A stretch of DNA of 31,467 nucleotides from a virus: positions 1-31,467 of the IMG/VR virus record IMGVR_UViG_3300042860_002330; one strand, given 5' to 3'. Position numbers and translations under genes: made by a program. The notes under the pieces were generated by a model that saw nothing but the letters and a program-made list of their open reading frames with translations, was not told where the DNA came from and made no database searches. Of this stretch, positions 1-7,295 are shown in pieces; position 1 is the first letter of the stretch, and each line of letters begins with the position of its first letter.

Positions 1-409
1 CACCAACAGCACTAGCACCGGAAAAGGACACGAAATCATTTGCCGCCGCCCCGTGGTTGGTTACGTTCACAGTGACAGTAGGAGAGCCATTAACAGTAGT
101 GAAAGGATTGGATTGAACTATCGTTGCTCTTATCGGCGTAATGTCATTAAGCGTCCCGCCACGCTCAATGTAGAATTTCAAATGCGTTCCAACACCAAGA
201 AAGTAATTATTCTGCAAGTCAGTAAAAGGGGTTAGGCTTCGGCAAATACCAAGAAACGGCAATGATGTGGCCTTCTGCCAGCCGCCAATCTTTTCAGCGG
301 CGCCCGACCTAAACCTTACCTTATCAGCATCCGTCCATGAACCGGAAGAAGAATAACGTGATCCGTCATGCTGTATTCCTGGGGAGAATGTGAGTTTCTT
401 TAATGGCAT
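1..409 (-). CDS. Phage tail nozzle-like structural protein, N-terminal part (runs off left edge)
   Basis: An open frame starts at ATG 409 and stays open to base 1, so at least 136 N-terminal residues are present and the C-terminus is missing. It begins MPLKKLTFSPGI and has a DADKVRFRSG...EKIGGW block around residues 27-44. I recognise this opening from large (500-700 residue) tail/stabilisation proteins of marine and soil podoviruses, which belong to the nozzle or P22 gp10-like group; that assignment is from family memory. It lies one base downstream of the collar-fibre gene, in the same transcription direction. A functionally similar but distinct protein is encoded at 28144-29685, so the window may carry two nozzle-type genes. 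The local sequence is AT-richer than the genome average. Confidence 0.75.
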   Translation of the reverse strand, partial: MPLKKLTFSPGIQHDGSRYSSSGSWTDADKVRFRSGAAEKIGGWQKATSLPFLGICRSLTPFTDLQNNYFLGVGTHLKFYIERGGTLNDITPIRATIVQSNPFTTVNGSPTVTVNVTNHGAAANDFVSFSGASAVG

Positions 410-410
410 G

Positions 411-1499
411 TTAGGTCTTGATGATGAAGTTGGATGCCAAGTAGGGAGGAGTTAATGTGTGGGTGTGCGCCCCGTCAGAACTGATAGTGTGGTTGTGGCC
501 TGTCCCGCCACCAGTATTGTTGATGGTGATGCCCGTGCCCTGTGTGTTTGTTATGCCATCATTGTCAATGCTGTACAGACTTGGGTTAGTTCCTCTATCA
601 GAGTCAGCTCCGGTGCGAAGTGGAACATTGCCGTGAGCGTGTCCTGGGTCATTGATGCTATGGCTGTGCGCTGGAATCTGCGCTTCAGTAAGTGTCGTCG
701 AACCAGTAGCACCCGTATGATTGTGCGATCCAGCAGATGAAGTGGTTGTTGCCCCACCCGTTGAACCGCGCGTGTATGTCCCGTCAACACCAACACTAAA
801 CTTCCCGCGCCGGTCAGGTAGATTAAAGGTGGTTGAACCATCCCCCGCCCCGTAAGCCGTGCCTAGAACCGCAAACAGGGCAGCATAAACAGTTCGGCTA
901 ATAGCAGCGCCGTCACAAAGCAACCACCCTGTAGGGGCAGCAGAACCGGCGTATTCAAGCATAGCGCCGGTTGGCATAACTATACCACCACCTTGGGTTA
1001 GAGAGCCACCAACAGCCACATCTCCACTAGCAGTGACATTACCCGCAACACTAAGCGCGCCAGTAACAGACGCATTCCCATTAGTCGCATTAACCGGCAC
1101 GGAAGCTAAAACCACATCAGTTGCATCACAATAAACTTGCTGCGTGAACCCGTTAGCAACCGTCACGCCAGAACCAGCGGCAGTCTTGACAACCACAGAA
1201 AACCCACCAGTGGTAGAATTGCGAATAGTATAAACCTTATCCACAGAAGGCACGATCACATTGCAGTTAGCCGATAGCGTCCCGGTCAGGTTAATCACCG
1301 CATTACGGGCCTGATCCGCCACACCACTACCAGTAGTCAGGGTATAGCTAGTACCTGAAATGGCTACATTTTCCACCCCAGCGATAGCCTGTTCTAACAA
1401 CGTGCCAAGGTTGTAATTGGTGGTGTTATTCCAATTAGCGGCCTGCTCACCAGCCCCAATCAATTCCAATCGCAAAGACGTTGAATAAATTGAAGGCAT
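411..1499 (-). CDS. Tail fibre / receptor-binding protein with phage tail collar domain
   Basis: 362 residues. The N-terminal 170 residues are Ser/Thr/Gly-rich beta-structure (attachment and shaft). A phage tail collar domain follows at about residues 177-240, with the typical PTGWLLCDG, GTAYGAGDGSTTFNLPDRRG pattern split over residues 189-232. The C-terminal 120 residues hold spaced His pairs (HNH, HSH, HAH, HTH) and end in LTPPYLASNFIIKT, the usual terminus of collar-type short fibres, where His pairs bind metal ions along the trimer axis in known homologues. Likely role: host recognition at the tail tip. An AAGGG ribosome-binding site precedes ATG 1499. The gene is AT-rich compared with the replication genes, a common trait of exchanged adsorption genes. 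Confidence 0.88.
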   Translation of the reverse strand: MPSIYSTSLRLELIGAGEQAANWNNTTNYNLGTLLEQAIAGVENVAISGTSYTLTTGSGVADQARNAVINLTGTLSANCNVIVPSVDKVYTIRNSTTGGFSVVVKTAAGSGVTVANGFTQQVYCDATDVVLASVPVNATNGNASVTGALSVAGNVTASGDVAVGGSLTQGGGIVMPTGAMLEYAGSAAPTGWLLCDGAAISRTVYAALFAVLGTAYGAGDGSTTFNLPDRRGKFSVGVDGTYTRGSTGGATTTSSAGSHNHTGATGSTTLTEAQIPAHSHSINDPGHAHGNVPLRTGADSDRGTNPSLYSIDNDGITNTQGTGITINNTGGGTGHNHTISSDGAHTHTLTPPYLASNFIIKT

Positions 1500-1500
1500 G

Positions 1501-1935
1501 TCAGTACACCCTTATAATCGCCGTTTGATCGGTAGCAGTAGGAAACCGAATTTCAAACGTATTGTTGAGAGCCGTCCTAGTAATCCCAAAATCCAACACA
1601 ACGCAGGCTGGATTGGTATAGGTATGAACAGGGGTTGAATTGTAGATCAATGCGCCACGAGCAGCTATTGTAGCGCCCGTCCAAGACACATTAGAGAACG
1701 TCACAATCCCACTAGCACCAAACTCCACCGGACTAGATTGGGTCAAAGTCAAACCGCCAGCGGTATAACCAATCCCCACAACCTCCCCCGCCGTGGTATA
1801 GGCCGTGGTGTTTGAGTTAAGGTTAGCGGCCTCAGTGTATAGGGCTATCTTAAAGACATTCTCCCCCACACGGAAGTCATGCGCTCCTTCCAAAAGCTGC
1901 TTTTTGAATGACGTGCAATATGCTGAGTTTATCAT
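1501..1935 (-). CDS. Conserved phage structural protein of unknown role (144 aa)
   Basis: 144 residues, mostly predicted beta strands with many Thr, Ala, Val and Asn and few charges. It has an N-terminal helix (SFKKQLLEGAHDF) and a stretch of alternating small and aromatic residues (FSNVSWTGATIAARGALIYN). Short proteins of this look sit next to fibre and adaptor genes in many marine phages; the fold suggests a decoration or tail-tip accessory protein, but I cannot assign a function. It starts one base after the adaptor-like gene stops and ends one base before the collar-fibre start, so the three are translated as a block. Its base composition is AT-rich like its neighbours. Confidence 0.65.
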   Translation of the reverse strand: MINSAYCTSFKKQLLEGAHDFRVGENVFKIALYTEAANLNSNTTAYTTAGEVVGIGYTAGGLTLTQSSPVEFGASGIVTFSNVSWTGATIAARGALIYNSTPVHTYTNPACVVLDFGITRTALNNTFEIRFPTATDQTAIIRVY

Positions 1936-1936
1936 A

Positions 1937-2569
1937 TCATGTCACCTGAAGGCGCGGAGCATCAACACGGAAGTTGTCTTTCTTATTAAGACCTTCGCCA
2001 AGATTCTTCAACCTAGCCAATACTTCATTATAGCGCGTGGTATAAAGAGCAATCAAGTCAGCATCGCCCTTCATGTAAGTATAGGCTTCGATCAAAGCAC
2101 CATAGAACAATACACTCTCAGCATTTTCACCAAGCCAGCTAGTATTGGTAGTGACAATGCTTTCAGGCTCATAGAAATAATACATTTCAATACTATAAGC
2201 AGACCCAGGAGTAGGGGCAAATGCCAGCTTATCCTCGTCAATTACAGCATAAACCCTTGGAATCCCACGATAACTAACAACCGGGAAAGCCTCATTTAGA
2301 TAGCCAGCTTCCTTTTCCAGAAGGTAATTATAGGACCCACCCGTGATAACCGCCACAGCATAAGCAGAAAGGAAATCACTTGGAACGGTAAAATACTTGT
2401 CATTCGCAGTTAGCGTGAAAGTTTGAACCTTCCTTAGCGCCGGTATTTGGACGGCCTTGTAAATCCTGTCCTCGGCCAAGTTCACAAAGTCAGGAATAGC
2501 GGCAACAAACTCAGTAGAATAATTCTGAGTATAGTCTTGCAACATCTGTGAGAGGGCTGCGTAATTCAT
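1937..2569 (-). CDS. Head-tail adaptor-like protein (SU10/gp4-like), first of two in the window
   Basis: 210 residues. It opens with an amphipathic helix (YAALSQMLQDYTQNYSTEF) and then FVNLAEDRIYKAVQIPALRK, a helix pair typical of phage adaptor proteins that dock on the portal ring in podoviruses. The middle is beta-rich (VPSDFLSAYAVAV, YEPESIV) and the C-terminus is helical (ALIEAYTYMKGDADLIALYTTRY). In this fold the helical bundle rings the portal and the beta part faces the nozzle. A second adaptor-type gene lies at 29682-30614, so two versions coexist unless one is a remnant or the ends come from different genomes. The gene is clearly AT-rich. The assignment rests on pattern memory, not a search. 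Confidence 0.68.
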   Translation of the reverse strand: MNYAALSQMLQDYTQNYSTEFVAAIPDFVNLAEDRIYKAVQIPALRKVQTFTLTANDKYFTVPSDFLSAYAVAVITGGSYNYLLEKEAGYLNEAFPVVSYRGIPRVYAVIDEDKLAFAPTPGSAYSIEMYYFYEPESIVTTNTSWLGENAESVLFYGALIEAYTYMKGDADLIALYTTRYNEVLARLKNLGEGLNKKDNFRVDAPRLQVT

Positions 2570-2582
2570 TGCCGCTTACCTA

Positions 2583-2762
2583 TTACTGATCGCCTTGGAA
2601 CATAGTTCCTTTAGTGGCAGCGCCCGTGCCGCGAATCTTCGCGGATGGTTTCTTTGGCGGATAATCTTTTGCTGTTGTAAAACTACCAACAGACATGGAG
2701 ATACCCTTCAAACCACGGTTGTAATCTTCACCAACAACAGGGAGGGGTTGCTTCTTTTCCAT
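2583..2762 (-). CDS. Small conserved phage protein with RGTGAATKGT tail motif
   Basis: 59 residues from ATG 2762. This start is chosen over the ATG at 2780 because AAAAGGA lies about 10 bases upstream of 2762. The protein is basic and probably mostly unstructured, with Lys/Pro-rich segments (YPPKKPSAKI) and the C-terminal motif RGTGAATKGTMFQG. Very short proteins ending in this kind of RG-GAATKG sequence recur beside adaptor and tail genes in other phages; their function is not known to me. It sits between a membrane protein and the adaptor-like gene. Confidence 0.6.
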   Translation of the reverse strand: MEKKQPLPVVGEDYNRGLKGISMSVGSFTTAKDYPPKKPSAKIRGTGAATKGTMFQGDQ

Positions 2763-2776
2763 CACATCATTCCTTT

Positions 2777-3058
2777 TCAAAACGCCAATTCAATCGCCAG
2801 CGCCACAATAGCAGCCGCCAACGCAGGCCAGCCCATATCCCTGCCCGCGCGAGGTTTCCATTGCCACGGCAAAATGCGGTTGCTCCCAAAGTGTTCTTCA
2901 GACTGACGGCGCTCTCGCCCGACATAGAACCCAATGGCAAAGCCAGCGCCGATAAGCGCAGGCAAGCCAATCAAAGCGCACGGAATACCAATAGCCGCAG
3001 TCAGCGCAGCGCCAATCAAGGCATGGCTTAGGCCGGGCGTCATCCAGTTTGGTTTCAT
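2777..3058 (-). CDS. Small membrane protein, holin-like or tail-associated
   Basis: 93 residues with three hydrophobic stretches: about 10-32 (LIGAALTAAIGIPCALIGL), 34-46 (ALIGAGFAIGFYVG) and the C-terminus 77-93 (WPALAAAIVALAIELAF). Between them lies a polar segment with the FYVGRE motif followed by RRQSEEHFG. I associate a hydrophobic hairpin followed by FYxGRE with a common phage membrane protein family found near fibre genes. Holin activity is possible but unproved. The start overlaps the stop of the upstream gene as ATGA (3055-3058), showing translational coupling. There are stronger holin candidates at 20507-20917 and 21210-21503. Confidence 0.65.
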   Translation of the reverse strand: MKPNWMTPGLSHALIGAALTAAIGIPCALIGLPALIGAGFAIGFYVGRERRQSEEHFGSNRILPWQWKPRAGRDMGWPALAAAIVALAIELAF

Positions 3059-3477
3059 TCCAAACCTCCAAGGCTATCATTGCCATTGCCGCCCATCAGC
3101 GTGTCGTTGCCCGAAGGCGCCGCAACCACTTCCTGAATTACCGGCGCTTGATGCCACGGCAAGGGCAAGTTGAGCGGCTCGGCTTTCTTCTGTTCAATCT
3201 GCTGGCGCACCATATCTTCATAGGCTTGACGCTGCTCGCCCATCGCAGCATGAACCCAAGACAAAACCTGTTCTTCCGTCAGGCGCCAATATGGCGTGAA
3301 GTCGTTGGCAGGATCATAGACAAATTCTTGGGCGCCAGTCACGCTCGCCGTGATGTTCTGCTCCCGTCCCGTCACCTGCCATTCAGCGCGCACCACAATC
3401 GCCCCATTCGGACGCTGCTGGTCCACCTCGGCATTGCTCAGCGTGGCAAATAGGTTTGCGATTTTCCATTCGATCAT
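3055..3477 (-). CDS. DUF7936-like phage protein with RTX-like C-terminal repeat
   Basis: 140 residues. Residues 1-85 form a beta-rich domain (IEWKIANLF, GAIVVRAEWQVTG) followed by FTPYWRLTEEQVLSWVHAAMG. This layout, with a TPY-LTEEQV-WV helix, matches a widespread small phage domain I know as DUF7936; the name is from memory. A charged helix (residues 83-100) and a Pro-rich linker follow. Residues 122-138 read GNDTLMGGNGNDSLGG, which fits the RTX calcium-binding nonapeptide pattern GGxGxDxLx in two turns. It overlaps both neighbours by ATGA. Its place beside LamG and fibre genes suggests an adsorption or tail accessory role. Confidence 0.65.
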   Translation of the reverse strand: MIEWKIANLFATLSNAEVDQQRPNGAIVVRAEWQVTGREQNITASVTGAQEFVYDPANDFTPYWRLTEEQVLSWVHAAMGEQRQAYEDMVRQQIEQKKAEPLNLPLPWHQAPVIQEVVAAPSGNDTLMGGNGNDSLGGLE

Positions 3478-4202
3478 AGGCCGAACCTCGCTTTGTTGGC
3501 GTCAAAGTTTTGCTGGATTTCTGCTGCCGAAAGGACGCGGTTGTAGATATGACCAATCGCGATACCACCACGCAAATTCTCTCCAGAACTTGCCTCTGCT
3601 ACCGCTAAACCGAACTCCGTAGCTTGATTAACATGCTTCGTTGTGGTGGTCAGCACAGCAGCACCATTGACATAAATAATCGCGTTGTTTGATGGTGTTC
3701 CAACCGTGTTCGTGAAAGTCAAAGCGATATAGCGCCAAGAATTATCTGCGATATTGATGCCAGTAGATCGAAAAGCAGCATTACCCCAATCATAGCAGCC
3801 AAGCACATCATTGTTAGCCACCAGGGACCATGCACGATTTTTGCTTATTAGACCGACATAATTAGGTTCAGTCTGACACCGAACCCAACACGCTATGGTT
3901 CCCTCAGTAATCTGTACGGATGCATTATTTGTCCCGATGATGTAATCATTCACACCATCAAAAACAATCTGTCCGCCATCTGCCGCGCTATAGGTTGGGC
4001 CATTGGTCAGCGTCCCGTTATTCCCGTTCACGGTCAGGTCCGTCCAAGCCGTGCCGCTGCCGGGATAGGATGCGGCGTTGCCCGCGTCCAAGTGCATCAC
4101 GAGGCCGCTGGTGACGATGCCACTGCTAACCGCCGCAGCCACCGCCCGCAACCGCGTATTTAGGCGCTGTGACAATTTAACGGCCCTGGCCTGACGTGAC
4201 AT
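3474..4202 (-). CDS. LamG/concanavalin-like domain protein, probable tail appendage
   Basis: 242 residues from ATG 4202; an in-frame GTG at 4226 is the alternative. After a short basic N-terminus, a jellyroll lectin-like domain runs from about residue 33 to the end. Its markers are LVMHLDAGNAASYPGSGTAWTDL (residues split here as LVMHLDAGNAA and YPGSGTAWTDL), NGNNGTLTNGPTY, IVFDGVNDYI, WRYIALTF and IGHIYNRVLSAAEI. These are typical LamG-type sugar-binding modules used in phage tails and capsid decorations. The middle (about 3480-3980) is AT-richer than its flanks, suggesting exchange of the binding domain. It overlaps the following gene by ATGA and the preceding gene by 26 bases. Confidence 0.78.
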   Translation of the reverse strand: MSRQARAVKLSQRLNTRLRAVAAAVSSGIVTSGLVMHLDAGNAASYPGSGTAWTDLTVNGNNGTLTNGPTYSAADGGQIVFDGVNDYIIGTNNASVQITEGTIACWVRCQTEPNYVGLISKNRAWSLVANNDVLGCYDWGNAAFRSTGINIADNSWRYIALTFTNTVGTPSNNAIIYVNGAAVLTTTTKHVNQATEFGLAVAEASSGENLRGGIAIGHIYNRVLSAAEIQQNFDANKARFGL

Positions 4203-4467
4203 AAAGCGTGGTGCTGCCAGATCCACAAATGGCTGCGATCTGCGCTTGTCCGGGCGGTTTACTCAATAGTTTGGCCTGACCGGCACCAATCGGATATCCC
4301 GCTGTTGTTGCGGTGGCTCCGAAAACAATAAAGCATGGGGAAGAGCCAGTATTCTGCACTTCAATGACAGACGCCGCCGTTCCAGCCGTCGCAAAACTTG
4401 CGTTGCTGCTGGTGGTTGTTACGGAAAGCGTTAAGGTCTCGCCGGGCGAGAATGGGGCATTCAACAT
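4177..4467 (-). CDS. Small beta-rich phage protein, possible decoration/tail accessory
   Basis: 96 residues from ATG 4467. This start is chosen because AAGGA lies 9 bases upstream and it clears the terminase stop at 4479. It is almost wholly beta-type: LTLSVTTTSSNASFAT, VIEVQNTGSSPCFIVFGA, then a Pro/Gly turn (LLSKPPGQAQIAAIC) and a final strand STTLYVTSGQGR. I recognise the pattern (variable strands, PPG-x-IAAI, TLYVT-G-G end) from short phage virion accessory proteins of unknown role. It lies directly after the large terminase, where a portal gene often sits. Confidence 0.6.
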   Translation of the reverse strand: MLNAPFSPGETLTLSVTTTSSNASFATAGTAASVIEVQNTGSSPCFIVFGATATTAGYPIGAGQAKLLSKPPGQAQIAAICGSGSTTLYVTSGQGR

Positions 4468-4478
4468 GGCGGATTTCC

Positions 4479-5924
4479 TTACCAGCGCGCGGCTTGCGGC
4501 GCGGTTTTCCATAAATCGTTAAAGGTGGCGGTATTCGTGCCACCAACTGACACAATATTCCCCGGCTTTTGCACCGGCTTCTGCCGCACCCAAGGGCGGC
4601 TCATGCAAGCGTAACGGGCCTCATCCGGCGCGTGATCTTCGCCGTCACTGTCCACATCTTCCGGGCGGTCAGGATCATGCTGCAACGCCGGCAAAGTGCG
4701 GATCAGGTCGCGGCACGTGCTGAATATCAGCAAACCCGGCCCTGTTTCGTCACCGCGCAACCTAGCCCGAACTTGGTCCCACCCGCCTAGCGCGCCTTGA
4801 CGCGACACGCGGGCATTATCCGCCGGGCGGAAGAAAACCTTGGCCGAACGCGCCATGCGCTCGCCGATGCTTGGCCCGCCGTCACTGCTGAAGATGGCCG
4901 GGTCCGCCACACCGTGAAGGCCATTCTCAGGCTTAGGGTCGCCCGCCTCACGTTGCGCGATGCCCTGCGCCACTTCCTCGGCAGTCATTCGCAGGCCTTC
5001 ATTCGGCTTGCCAGTGTTGCCATACCATTCCCGATAACGCACCAGCGCACCGCGCGGGATGTCGGCCAATTCGCCGTCTGACACGGCCCACCAGCCCACC
5101 GAGAAGGGCCTAGCGCTGCCCCAGTCCAAAGACCGGAACCGGAACCAATGCTCGGGCAGTTCGCGCGGCGCGATGACGTGCCGGCCCATGTCAAACTCGG
5201 GGAAGAACGCCCCGGCGATGACAGACCAATCGCCTTCTAGCCAAGCCCGGACCAATTCAGGGGCACCGCTCGCCCGCAGCCGCGCCACATAATCCGCGCC
5301 CAAGTGCCGGTTATCGCCAACCCGCGACGGGATATAGACCCGCTCCAGGCCGCTCACATCGTCCTTCATAACCCGCCAGCCCATCGGCTCAGGGTCAATA
5401 TAGCGCGCCCTTACCCATTGATGCCCAGGCCCGCCCGGGTTGCCCGTCAAGCGTATGCGGCACGGGACGCCAGAACCGGACCGCAACGTGGCAAACAGTT
5501 TCAAGATCGGCGCCGGGCTGGGGAAATTGCCAGCCTCCTCGACATAAACCCGCGTGTAACTGTGACCCTGATAGCTTTCGGCGTCCGCGTCGCGCTCAAG
5601 ATAGGCGAAAGTCAGTCTTGCCCCGCCTGGCATCACGCACCGCATTGGAACGCTGGTGAATTGCGCGCCGAGCGGTGTAAATAGCGCCCGCGCCCGCTCG
5701 AATGTCTCCTGCAATTCCGTCCGCGTGCGGCGGACCATCAGGCCGATGGCCTGCTTGCTATATCGGTCAGCATGAACGGCCCATTCGCCCAACATGCCAT
5801 CAGTCTTGCCGCCGCCGCGCGCCCCGCCAAAGAAAACCTCAAAGACCGGGCAGGTCAAAAGCGCCGTTTGCGGGCCTGCCTGGGGGCGCCAGACTATGCT
5901 TGGGGCTGATGCTGTTTCGCCCAT
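4479..5924 (-). CDS. terL: Terminase large subunit (DNA packaging ATPase/nuclease)
   Basis: 481 residues. The N-terminal ATPase has Walker A GGARGGGKT at residues 33-41, Walker B with catalytic Glu in VYVEEA at 126-131, and a coupling motif LTGNPGG at 159-165. The C-terminal RNase H-like nuclease shows its acidic residues in SLDWGS (D267), GVADPAIF (D341) and APDEARY (D434). It powers genome translocation into the prohead and cuts the concatemer. It overlaps the putative small terminase by 31 bases. Unlike many phages, no portal gene follows; the downstream genes are small accessory and fibre genes. Base composition is high G+C, like the replication genes. Confidence 0.95.
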   Translation of the reverse strand: MGETASAPSIVWRPQAGPQTALLTCPVFEVFFGGARGGGKTDGMLGEWAVHADRYSKQAIGLMVRRTRTELQETFERARALFTPLGAQFTSVPMRCVMPGGARLTFAYLERDADAESYQGHSYTRVYVEEAGNFPSPAPILKLFATLRSGSGVPCRIRLTGNPGGPGHQWVRARYIDPEPMGWRVMKDDVSGLERVYIPSRVGDNRHLGADYVARLRASGAPELVRAWLEGDWSVIAGAFFPEFDMGRHVIAPRELPEHWFRFRSLDWGSARPFSVGWWAVSDGELADIPRGALVRYREWYGNTGKPNEGLRMTAEEVAQGIAQREAGDPKPENGLHGVADPAIFSSDGGPSIGERMARSAKVFFRPADNARVSRQGALGGWDQVRARLRGDETGPGLLIFSTCRDLIRTLPALQHDPDRPEDVDSDGEDHAPDEARYACMSRPWVRQKPVQKPGNIVSVGGTNTATFNDLWKTAPQAARW

Positions 5925-6316
5925 GCTTCGGCGTCCTCTGCCTCTGCCGGCGCCATGATGACGTAGCCAAGGCGCTCGCCATTCGTGGTCACGTCCGTCC
6001 TGCTTTCAGGTGGCGCGATACGGTCCAGCAAATCCTTGGCCGCCGCGTGGCCTTGCGGGTGCGCTGTGTCCAGCGCCCGGGTGAATTGCGCGGCGAGTAT
6101 CTCTTCCTTGCGTGCGGCGATCTGCGCCTTAATCTCGGCTGCGACTTCCTTGCCGGCGGATTTGGCCTCGCCGGTCGGCTGTTGCTCGCTGGTGAAAGCC
6201 TTGGCCGGGCCTGCGCCTGGCCCGTAGCCTGCGCCCTGTGCGGGCGTGCCGCTGGCCGGTCCGCCATGGCCGGGGCCGTTACCCTTTGGACGGGTCGCGC
6301 TCGTGCGACCGCCCAT
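5894..6316 (-). CDS. Putative terminase small subunit
   Basis: About 140 residues from ATG 6316. ATG 6364 in the same frame is possible but directly follows the T-run of an intrinsic terminator, so the internal start is preferred. The N-terminus is a Gly/Pro-rich, low-complexity segment; the C-terminal half is helical and charged (AEIKAQIAARKEEILAAQF and HAAAKDLLDRIAPPESR). The position immediately upstream of and overlapping terL, the size, and the pattern of a helical core followed by DRIAPPESR-x-D agree with small terminases of some alphaproteobacterial phages. No clear helix-turn-helix is visible, so the call is mainly from context. Confidence 0.6.
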   Translation of the reverse strand: MGGRTSATRPKGNGPGHGGPASGTPAQGAGYGPGAGPAKAFTSEQQPTGEAKSAGKEVAAEIKAQIAARKEEILAAQFTRALDTAHPQGHAAAKDLLDRIAPPESRTDVTTNGERLGYVIMAPAEAEDAEAWAKQHQPQA

Positions 6317-6364
6317 TAGCACTTCTTGCCGCCCTTCTTTTTCGTGCCCATCGGTTTTTTCCAT

Positions 6365-6396
6365 AAAAAAGCCCGGCAGCCTTTCCGGCTCCGGGC
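6365..6396 (-). terminator. Intrinsic terminator between early minus operon and terminase genes
   Basis: Read on the minus strand, a stem pairs GCCCGG with CCGGGC and AGCC with GGCT around a five-base loop (GGAAA), with one bulged G. Six T residues follow (6370-6365). It lies 47 bases after the stop of the DUF551-like gene and just before the terminase genes. It therefore probably separates the early minus operon from late transcription. A second, T-less hairpin (AAGCCC...GGGCTT) lies at 6425-6441. Confidence 0.85.
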
Positions 6397-6442
6397 GCAA
6401 TTGTGAGTTATATTCCCTCGCTACAAGCCCGGCGGGGGCTTG

Positions 6443-6634
6443 TCAAGGGGTTTTTGGCGCTTCGGGCAGCGGCATCCAATGGGTGGGGTCACATTCCACA
6501 CCAAAAGGATAGTAGCGCCATTTACCGCTGCCCCAAAATATCAGGCGGTATGTGAGTTCGGGTTCTTCCCATGCGAGAATAAGCCGCCCATCCTTCGGCG
6601 CGGTCTTAATCGGTTGCCATTCCATGGTTGTCAT
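6443..6634 (-). CDS. DUF551-like small phage protein
   Basis: 63 residues from ATG 6634, which overlaps the upstream stop as ATGA. It carries MEWQPIKTAPKDGR near the start and CDPTHWMPLPEAP near the end, the two hallmarks of the DUF551 family of short phage proteins (W-P-I-TAP-DG and THWMPLP-PP). Their function is unknown. A related protein lies at 7292-7531, so this is one of two paralogues in the same operon. It is the last gene before the terminator at 6365-6396. Confidence 0.75.
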   Translation of the reverse strand: MTTMEWQPIKTAPKDGRLILAWEEPELTYRLIFWGSGKWRYYPFGVECDPTHWMPLPEAPKTP

Positions 6635-6816
6635 TCCCCATCCGCCCCAAGCCAGAAGTATGTCGGGCACGGGCTAAGTTCCGACAATGGCCGCACAAAC
6701 ACCTCGCAATCCATCAAAACGAAATTGCACCGCACCTCCTCGCCTTGCCGGCTGGCCATGCGCGCGGCCTCGAAAACGATCTGTCCGCACGATTGCGCCG
6801 CCCACCATGTATTCAT
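6631..6816 (-). CDS. Hypothetical protein (61 aa)
   Basis: 61 residues from ATG 6816, which shares its A with the TGA of the preceding gene (TGATG). It contains Cys at the start (AAQSCGQ), middle (VRCNFVLMDC) and end (LSPCPTYFW), and an alpha/beta mix. I do not recognise a family. The tight overlap with both neighbours and the coding-like amino acid composition support it as real. Confidence 0.55.
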   Translation of the reverse strand: MNTWWAAQSCGQIVFEAARMASRQGEEVRCNFVLMDCEVFVRPLSELSPCPTYFWLGADGE

Positions 6817-7295
6817 CACATCCCCCAAAACTCTGCCAATCGCCGCAACCCCACCCGCACCGCGTCAGGATACTCCGGCGTCAGGTTCCAGCATATCGCC
6901 AGCTTGACCGGATCACGATATAGGTCCAGCGCCGCGTCCGCCGCGCGTAGCTGCGCCAAAAGCCACACCAGCCTATCCGATGGCCCGTTGAACGCCCCGC
7001 CGCCTGGCCCGCCGCGAATGGCAGGCTTACCCTCGGACAGTAACGCCGCCTCTTCGCTCCAAAGGCTGTATCGGTCCGCCGCCTCGTGCTGGGCATCGGT
7101 CAGGCGGCCCTCGCTCCATTCGGCGTGATACCACACCCGGACGCGGGCGCCTTTCACGGTGCGGCTGGGCTGGTCAGGATCGGCCCGGAACCCGATCTCA
7201 AGCGCGCCGTTGCGAATGCGCTGGGCAGGGCCTAGGTCGGCCTCGGGGCTTGATTGCCCGCGCGTGCGCGCGGGTTTCGGCTTCGTCATGGTCAT
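6816..7295 (-). CDS. Hypothetical phage protein (159 aa), possible DUF6456-like
   Basis: 159 residues from ATG 7295 (ATGA overlap with the preceding gene). The N-terminus is Lys/Arg/Pro-rich. The middle contains GRLTDAQHEAADRYSLWSE and the C-terminus DPVKLAICWNLTPE followed by AVRVGLRRLAEFWG. The LTxAQ-xAAxR helix and the terminal LRxGLxxLA-x-x-G helix recall the alphaproteobacterial DUF6456 family, whose function is unknown; the resemblance is weak and from memory. It belongs to the early minus operon, downstream of the helicase. Confidence 0.5.
   Translation of the reverse strand: MTMTKPKPARTRGQSSPEADLGPAQRIRNGALEIGFRADPDQPSRTVKGARVRVWYHAEWSEGRLTDAQHEAADRYSLWSEEAALLSEGKPAIRGGPGGGAFNGPSDRLVWLLAQLRAADAALDLYRDPVKLAICWNLTPEYPDAVRVGLRRLAEFWGM

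Noticed and set aside
1805-2299. Plus-strand frame of 164 residues in the AT-rich left block
   Set aside because: Antisense to the small structural gene and the adaptor-like gene, both of which fit the operon spacing; no recognised domain.
5702-6319. Plus-strand frame of 205 residues over the terminase junction
   Set aside because: Antisense to terL and the small terminase, with Arg/Ala/Cys-rich shadow composition.
6418-6446. TTGACA near the end of the DUF551-like gene as a late promoter
   Set aside because: The best -10 at a 17-base spacing is TAGCGA, a poor match, and the better TATAAC lies too far away (28 bases). The TTGACA includes the stop codon of the gene.
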